64,000 nt of DNA from Saccopteryx bilineata (taxonomy: Eukaryota; Chordata; Mammalia; Chiroptera; Emballonuridae), in the NCBI RefSeq assembly GCF_036850765.1, contig NC_089492.1, positions 73,729,982 to 73,793,981 of the forward strand, in the 5' to 3' direction. Each line of letters opens with the position of its first letter. The first letter of the stretch is position 1. This document shows, piece after piece, positions 57,359 through 64,000 of this stretch. Under the pieces are notes generated by a model. That model was not told the DNA's origin and did no database searches. It worked only from the letters and a program-made list of their open reading frames with translations. The translations under genes and the position numbers were made by a program.

Positions 57359-59599
57359 CTTGCTAAGTGATTAAGGGGCAACTAGTTTGGGATTAACTAT
57401 TCTTATCAAAATAAATAGAAGTCAATAACAAAGCTAGTCTTTTTACATTCATTCTCCCCCTGCCCAACTGGAATCAATGGATCTAGGCTGTCATTATATA
57501 ATTTGTACTGCTCTTAGGAACTTATCCTACATCATACCTCTTCTTTTGTCATATCCAAATATAGTGTGCATATTTGGTAAGACAGTTAGGCAATTTTAAG
57601 GTTTTGATGTTTTTTTCCTTGAAACCCCTGATCCCAGAGTCTGGAAAGCACTCAAAGCTAGAATTGAGCAAAGATTAATTTAAATGGTGGCTTCCGTTTA
57701 TACCGTCTAATTCTTACAGTACTTATAACAGGCTGTTAACTTATTTGGAACCCTGTAAGTGAGAACTTCTTTGAGCTAAAATATGGAAATCTTTTGGTAA
57801 ATAAAGATGATAACTCAAAGAATAAGACAAACAACGTTACTAGTAATCAGAAAAAGACTTATCTTGAACATAATATTACTTCTATTAGTTTTATTGTGCT
57901 TTTTCTAGCCAATATGGCTTGCTGTGGGTTGCATTCAACCAAAATGACTCATAAATATTTTAAAAGCACATGCTTTGAGGACAGTCAATCAAATTTAAAT
58001 AAAGCATTTGTTTTAAAATGGCATATGTAAGCCTTAAGCTACAAGGGCTTTCTTTTAGCCAATTATACCAGGGAAAGCATATGAATCAGTCTTAATTTTA
58101 TTAATCTATTTATATCACTTCTCATTGTCCTAATCAAAAAATATGATGATGATCAGGCTTTTAAGGAGCCTGCTGGTTTTTTGCTCTTTTTTGTTTTGCA
58201 ATAGTGCAAGAAATTCATAGCATATATGATTTGTGACTGCCTACTATGTTTTGAAAAAGTAATTAAAGACTTGTGTTGGCAAACATTTATGTACTTGATA
58301 GCACAAACCCAATGGATTTAAGTGATTTAACTGAGAACTTAGCTTATTATTTTGTAGCAATAAATATGATAAAGAAGAGATTCAGATCATGGTTCTTTTT
58401 TTTTTTTAAAAAAAGGAAACAGAACAAACTTATTTATAACTAATTCAATTGATCCATTATAATAAGCACAGTAAGAAAAGTATTGCTGAATAATTAAATA
58501 GAGAGGCACTCAATATCACAATATTGCATGGTTTTAATCAAGATGTCATCTGCAATAATGTTGATGAAGGCTAAGGCTCTGGGACAAAAGAGCTGAAGGG
58601 ATTTAATGGGCAGAGATGGTGGGAAAGCAGAAATGTCAGCAATGAAGAGGTGATTCTGCAGTGGAGGCTGAGCTAGGGTTGGGAACCAGGCCAAGAGATT
58701 GGCAAGACAGGGTGAAAGGAAAGAGAGGAAGTTCATAAATGCAAAGAAAATGTTTCTTGGTGATCTCCATGCATGAGTTCAAACCTTAGTTCCACTGATC
58801 TCTTACTGCTCAGTGGGAGAAGAGATGACGTAGCCCAGCAGCTAAAGAAATGACACTGAGCAGGAAGAGGTGACAGAGAAATGAAGAGAATGTGTATCTC
58901 GTTATCTCTGATTCTGCCACGGGGTCCGATGCACTAGAGGAGGTTCCGCGTCATCCCCTTGCTTCGTTAGCTTAACAGGAAAATCCACACACATGAAAAC
59001 AAACTGGTGTTTTTGGTCCAGTCGGGACAAAAAGTACCTTCCTTTCAAATAAAAGAGGAAATCGCTGGTTAAGATGCCAGGAAAGGTTAGGTATTTGTGG
59101 AAATATCTAAATTATACATTTTACACAAGTCACACAGGTTGGGCTCCATGCAGAGTGGGTGTGAAGAGAGTGCTGTGATGTATATTTCATTTCCACTTAC
59201 TCTTCTGTGTGCAGAGAGGGCTGCAATGTGCATACTCCCTTAGGTAGTCCAGGACACCTGACCAAGGGCTGGCTGCCTGCAAGATGTGAGCAGATGTGAT
59301 ATAAACCACTTCCTGGCCGGGACCTTCAATATGCCTTGAGTGATCATCAAACTCTTTCTCCACTGCTGCAGGTAGCACCCTGACTTGGAGACCACATGCT
59401 GCACTTTCTAAAATTGTAAGATGAAGGATGCTTATCTAACCTGAACTGGCTTTGTGTGCATGTGAAGGAATCATGTGTGTGTATGTGTGTGTTAAAGCCA
59501 TTTAGAATAGTTTAGCTCATCCTGATGCTGATACACGTGTGGGGAAATTTGTTTTCTGTTGTGCTTCATTCTATTTTATTTTTCTAAAAGGCTGTTCCT
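57359..59599. other. AT-rich stretch, no gene seen
   Basis: T-run at about 58,397-58,406 and an A-run next to it. The minus-strand frame at 58,494-58,736 has no recognised motif. A GC-richer segment at 58,900-58,970 contains a few CpG. A short GT run lies near 59,475-59,491. Confidence 0.5.
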
Positions 59600-59980
59600 A
59601 ATGTCTTAAACTGATTTAATGGCCTGTAATGGGTCCTGATCTGTTGTTTGGAAAGCACCCTTTCAAACAATGCTAGAGATTGGATAAGGTAATGGGGTGC
59701 TGGCCATGAAAACAGATGGACCAAATCACTTCCTTAATGACAGGAGCTCTGGTGCAGACCGATTGCAGTTAGAGGGCTCCATTGCCTGCTTAGGTAGCTA
59801 AATCCTACTGCGGTCTTTTCATTGACTGGAGCAATGGAAGCCAACTTTAGAGACTTCTCCCTTTCAAAATGAGGCAACTTCTATTGAAACAACATAAATA
59901 TTAATGACACACTTCACAGAAAAGACAAAGGCAATGAGCTCCCAGTTTTGAAATGATTGTGTTTCTTTTCTTTGAGTGGT
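59600..59980. other. Repeat-free segment, possible conserved non-coding element
   Basis: No repeat signature over about 380 bp. The texture is mixed, with AT-rich motif-like sites ('ttaatgacaggagctctggt', 'aaatattaatgacacac') and no open frame. Conservation is suspected from texture only. Confidence 0.3.
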
Positions 59981-61015
59981 GATGGCTCCGACTGCCTTTC
60001 TGGGTTTCACTTTTACACACTGTCATCTTCCTTCCGGGGTTTCCATCCTGTCACCTCACATCAATGGCCATAACCTCTTTCAAGAGCCATTGAACCTCTC
60101 CAAGGGCCGTGACCTGTCCTGCTGCTCTTCCTCCAGGAGGCTTGAATCCTCAGGGATAAATGTGAAAGTAGTTAGATCTTGATTTTTTCATTAACTCAAA
60201 TACTTAAAAATCCTCTGTAGAAAAGTTGCTCACTCCCTAGACATGTGCTCCTGTTTAGCAAAACCTTTCACCCCTGGGTTCCTGGTACCCCAACCATAGA
60301 ACTTTTCACGGAACTTGGAAACTGTTCTGAAAGTGAAGAATGTTGTCAATGTGGTCACCCTCTCTCCCTTTTGGTTGTTTTCAAGTTTCTGTTTTCATTT
60401 AAGTACTGTATTGACCAAGAGAAGGTATTGGGCTTAGACATGGCAGATTTTTATCACTTGTGAAGAAATGTAGGATGTCTGGATCCCCTTGCACACTCTC
60501 GGTTTGGGTCTGGATCAGCACACCGTCTGATCTGTGTGTTTTGAATTATTTTAAACCTTAGGGAGAATTTTTTGTTTTCCCTGTCTCTACTTGAACTGTC
60601 AGGAGGTGTGATGACAAGGAGCCAAGTAAGCTTTCTACTGATAAGAACTTTTATTGTTAAATTTTTTCATTAAATCATTGTCATATTTCAACATAACATA
60701 TTAGGAGCAAATTTAAAACAGATTTAGAAGTAACTTCTTCACAGGTTAAAGTCCTCTGATGTAACTTACTTCAGGAGGAAAAATTATTTGTAAATGTTTT
60801 CGCTAACATAGTTAAAAGCTCTTGTGTGAAGACTTTTGTGTTTTGTGAACTTGCAGCCCAGGAGGGGAAGTGTTTTTGCAGCAAGAAAGCATATAAACAT
60901 CACAGAACGCTGCTGAATCAGCAGCGATACAAAGAATTAAAACTCAGCTATGGGACTGCCATTGACAAGGCAGAGTATTTTGAGAGTGGAGTGATACATG
61001 TATGTGAGACATTTA
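59981..61015. other. Unique sequence, no gene seen
   Basis: The plus-strand frames at 59,976-60,182, 60,245-60,463 and 60,826-61,041 (68-72 codons) are unrecognised. The last 14 bases (61,002-61,015) are the left target duplication of the SINE. Confidence 0.5.
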
Positions 61016-61378
61016 TTTATTTTTCTTCTTTTTCCAAGTAAGAGGAGGGGAGACAGACAAACTCCCCCATGTGCCCCTACCAGGATCCACAGGCAATGCC
61101 CCTCTGGGGCCAATGCTCTGCCCATCTGTGGCCATGCTCACAACTGAGCTATTTTTAGCACTTGAGGTGGAGGCTCCACAGAGCCATCCTCAGTACTTGG
61201 GGCCAATGTGCTCGAACCAATCAATCATGATTGTGGGAGAGAAAGAGCAACAGTGAGAGAGAAGGGGGAAGGGTGGAGAAGCAGATGGCTGCTTCTCCTG
61301 TGTGCCTGACCAGGAATCGAACTCAGGACATCCATATGCTGGGCCAATGCTCTACCACTGAGTCAACCAGCTGGGGCC
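61016..61378 (-). repeat. tRNA-derived SINE, long type, antisense
   Basis: The right edge 'gtcaaccagctggggccat' is the complement of the tRNA-like head, and 'aggaatcgaactc' at about 61,312 is the B-box complement. The left side is T-rich. The target duplication is 14 bp with one mismatch: atgtgagacattta at 61,002-61,015 and atgtcagacattta at 61,379-61,392. It is more diverged than the copies at 24,018 and 31,494. Confidence 0.9.
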
Positions 61379-61392
61379 ATGTCAGACATTTA

Positions 61393-62084
61393 AAGAAAAA
61401 AAAAAACCCAGACAGAAATCATGATCACATTTGAAGTGTCATTCTGAAGGGATTTATTCAAGTCACAATAGCTTAATTCTTATTCCGAGTTCCTATCTTG
61501 ATTATGAAGTGTGATCATTGTTTAAGGCCATTGATAATTGCTATGAAGTAGAGATAAAGATAATTAGGTTATTGTAGGCACAGTGGCTGCTGACATTGGG
61601 AAAGAAGTAGGAATCACAAGAGTTATAAAGGCATGGAAGTCAGTTGATGTGCACAACCATGGACATCTACGGAATCCAAGATGCTTGAATGCCGTGCTAA
61701 TGAATCAGTTTCCCTTTTGCACATGAATGGAAAAGCATCACAGAGGCTGATTAATAGAGAATTTAGATTGCAATCCTCACTGTAAAATATGGACTGGAAT
61801 GGTTGGGCTAGAGGCAAAGAGGCCAGAGGGGACAGTCTAAATGTGGTGGGGAAGGGAGATGGAGAGCACTGGGCGGAAAGAATGTGATCTAACAAACATG
61901 AGAGTTACCAGGGCTAACAGGTGGCCAGCTGAATGTGAGTGGGAGACATGAGACTCAAGCAATGATCCCAAATTATTATGTTACGGTTACCCAATAAAAA
62001 AGAACAGAGATAAAAAAAAAAAGTTGGTTTGGGAAAAAATGATGATCAGTTCAGTTTGAAATCTTTTGAGTTAAAAATTGCAGA
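61393..62084. other. Sequence with an unassigned old repeat, no gene seen
   Basis: The part 61,780-61,950 ('atggactggaatggttgggc', 'gagagttaccagggct') resembles the ancient dispersed repeat also suspected at 20,640. An A-run lies near 62,012-62,023. The minus-strand 90-codon frame at 61,623-61,895 is unrecognised. Confidence 0.45.
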
Positions 62085-64000
62085 TTTACCCTCATACCAA
62101 AACCAGGCAAGGATGGCACAAAAAAGAAAACTACAGACCAATATCTCTAATGAATACAGATGCTAAAATACTAAACAAAATACTAGCAAATCGAATACAA
62201 CAACATATTAAAAAAATAATACATCATGATCAAGTGGGATTCATCCCAGAATCTCAAGGATGGTTCAACATACGTAAAACGGTTAATGTAATACACCATA
62301 TCAACAAAACAAAGAACAAAACCCTCATGATCTTATCAATAGACACAGAAAAGACTTTCGATAAAATACAACACAATTTTATGTTTAAGACTCTCAACAA
62401 AATGGGTATAGAAGGAAAATATCTCAACATGATAAAGGCCATATATGATAAACCATCAGCTAATATCATATTAAATGGCACTAAACTGAAGGCTTTCCCC
62501 CTTAAATCAGGAACAAGACAAGGTTTTCCACTCTCTCCACTCTTATTTAATGTGGTACTAGAGGTTCTAGCCAGAGCAATCAGACAAGACAAAGAAATAA
62601 AAGGCATCCATATCGGAAAAGAAGAAGTAAAGGTATCACTTTTTGCAGATGATATGATCCTATACATCGAAAACCCCAAAGAATCCACAAAAAGACTACT
62701 AGAAACAATAAGCCAATACAGTAAGGTCGCAGGATACAAAATTAACATACAGAAGTCAATAGCCTTTCTATATGCCAACAATGAAACAACTGAGAAGGAA
62801 CTCAAAAGAATAATCCCCTTCACGATTGCAACAAAAAAAATAAAATACTTAGGAATAAACATAACAAAGAATGTAAAGGACTTATATAATGAAAACTATA
62901 AACCATTGTTAAGGGAAATCGAAAAAGATATAATGAGATGGAAGAATATACCTTGTTCTTGGCTAGGAAGAATAAATATAATCAAGATGGCTATATTACC
63001 CAAAGCAATATACAAATTTAATGCAATTCCCATCAAACTTCCAATGACATTTTTAAAAGAAATAGAGCAAAAAATCATCAGATTTATATGGAACTATAAA
63101 AAACCCCGAATAGCCAAAGCAATCCTAAAGAAAAAGAATGAAGCTGGGGGCATAACAATACCTGACTTCAAACTCTATTATAGGGCCACGACAATCAAAG
63201 CAGCATGGTATTGGCAGAAAAATAGACACTCAGACCAATGGAACAGAATAGAAAGTCCAGAAATAAAACCACATATATATAGTCAAATAATTTTTGATAA
63301 AGGGGCCAACAACACACAATGGAGAAAAGAAAGCCTCTTCAATAAATGGTGCTGGGAAAACTGGAAAGCCACATGCAAAAGAATGAAACTGGACTACAGT
63401 CTCTCCCCCTGTACAAAAATTAACTCAAAATGGATCAAAGATCTAAACATAAGACCTGAAACAATTAAGTACATAGAAGAAGACATAGGTACTCAACTCA
63501 TGGACCTGGGTTTTAAAGAGCATTTTATGAATTTGACTCCAATGGCAAGAGAAGTGAAGGCAAAAATTAATGAATGGGACTACATCAGACTAAGAAGTTT
63601 TTGCTCAGCAAGAGAAACTGATAACAAAATAAACAGAAAGCCAACTAAATGGGAAATGATATTTTCAAACAACAGCTCAGATAAGGGCCTAATATCCAAA
63701 ATATACAAAGAACTCATAAAACTCAACAACAAACAAACAAACAATCCAATAAAAAAATGGGAAGAGGATGTGAATAGACACTTCTCCCAGGAAGAAATAC
63801 AAATGGCCAACAGATATATGAAAAGATGCTCATCTTCTTTAGCTATTAGAGAAATGCAAATCAAAACGGCACTGAGATACCACCTCACACCTGTTCGATT
63901 AGCTGTTATTAGCAAGTCAGGTAATAGCAAATGTTGGAGAGGCTGTGGAGAAAAAGGAACCCTCATACACTGTTGGTGGGAATGTAAAGTAGTACAACCA
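62085..64000 (+). mobile_element. LINE-1 element, 5'-truncated, runs off the window
   Basis: L1 similarity begins abruptly at about 62,085 ('taccctcataccaaaaccag') inside the reverse-transcriptase region of ORF2 and continues to the window edge, so this is a 5'-truncated copy, as most L1 copies are. No internal promoter or ORF1 is present. Low divergence and an open frame make it the youngest L1 in the window. The 3' UTR, tail and target duplication lie beyond 64,000. Confidence 0.95.
62123..64000 (+). pseudogene. L1 ORF2 fragment: reverse transcriptase to Cys-rich end
   Basis: From 62,123 to the window edge the frame is open for 626 codons with no stop. It covers the reverse transcriptase, including the active-site F-A-D-D at 62,642-62,653, the thumb and linker, and the C-terminal Cys-rich motif (Cys codons at 63,932, 63,944 and 63,983, with His at 63,968). 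The upstream piece (62,086-62,122, 'LIPKPGKDG') is in another frame, apparently because one A was lost from the A-run at about 62,117-62,122. The endonuclease domain is absent because of the truncation, so no working ORF2 protein is possible. The stop codon is not in the window. Confidence 0.92.

Noticed and set aside
62254..62862. 202-codon open frame on the minus strand
   Set aside because: It is the antisense shadow of L1 ORF2, whose sense frame is open and has clear reverse-transcriptase motifs. The AT-rich codon use leaves the opposite strand free of stops.
63580..63966. 128-codon minus-strand frame with hydrophobic, Leu/Ser-rich content
   Set aside because: Also an antisense shadow of the same L1 ORF2.

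Overview
This window looks like nuclear DNA from a placental mammal, most probably a bat of the horseshoe-bat group (Rhinolophidae or Hipposideridae, Yinpterochiroptera). The evidence is the repeat content. There are many copies of two tRNA-derived SINE types: a short type of about 180-200 bp that opens with a 'cctgacctgtggtggcgcag' head, and a long type of about 360-400 bp that opens with 'ggccctggctggtt'. With them are several hAT elements with clean 8-bp target duplications, mariner and Tigger DNA transposons, L1, MIR, and remnants of ERV-L and MaLR. The bat assignment rests on remembered SINE families and is an inference; the mammalian assignment is firm.

I see no cellular protein-coding gene, exon, rRNA gene or functional tRNA gene. 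The longest open frames are all inside transposable elements or are antisense shadows of them. The window reads as an intergenic desert or part of a very large intron: AT-rich, with microsatellites and repeats of many ages.

Layout. 1-8 kb: mostly unique sequence, one (AC)n tract, an antisense L1 3' end. 8-16 kb: SINEs with perfect target duplications, an ERV-L integrase relic, a 144-bp palindromic hAT MITE. 16-24.6 kb: AT-rich unique sequence, an antisense L1 end, a (CA)n tract, then a (TA)n / antisense SINE / sense SINE cluster. 24.6-34.7 kb: old L1 and MIR pieces, three further SINEs, and a 42-bp tandem repeat at the edge of an antisense MaLR-like LTR. 34.7-44.7 kb: an old L1 3' end, a second MaLR-like LTR, a Tigger MITE and long unique stretches. 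44.7-48.8 kb: a deleted mariner that keeps its DNA-binding reading frame, a deleted Tigger, a long SINE and an old L1 piece. 52.1-55.0 kb: a three-level nest (a Tigger1-like transposon holds an antisense SINE, which holds a 1.6-kb hAT), with a second hAT in the same Tigger1. 55-62 kb: a GC-rich orphan patch, more MITEs and unique sequence. 62.1-64 kb: a 5'-truncated, fairly young L1 whose ORF2 stays open for 626 codons to the window edge.

The genes do not work together as a system: each recognisable reading frame belonged to an independent mobile element and most are dead. I found no convincing new multi-gene system. The points most worth checking are the nested transposons, the deleted hAT and mariner with surviving transposase domains, the 42-bp repeat array, the open L1 frame, and a few repeat-free stretches that may be conserved regulatory DNA.
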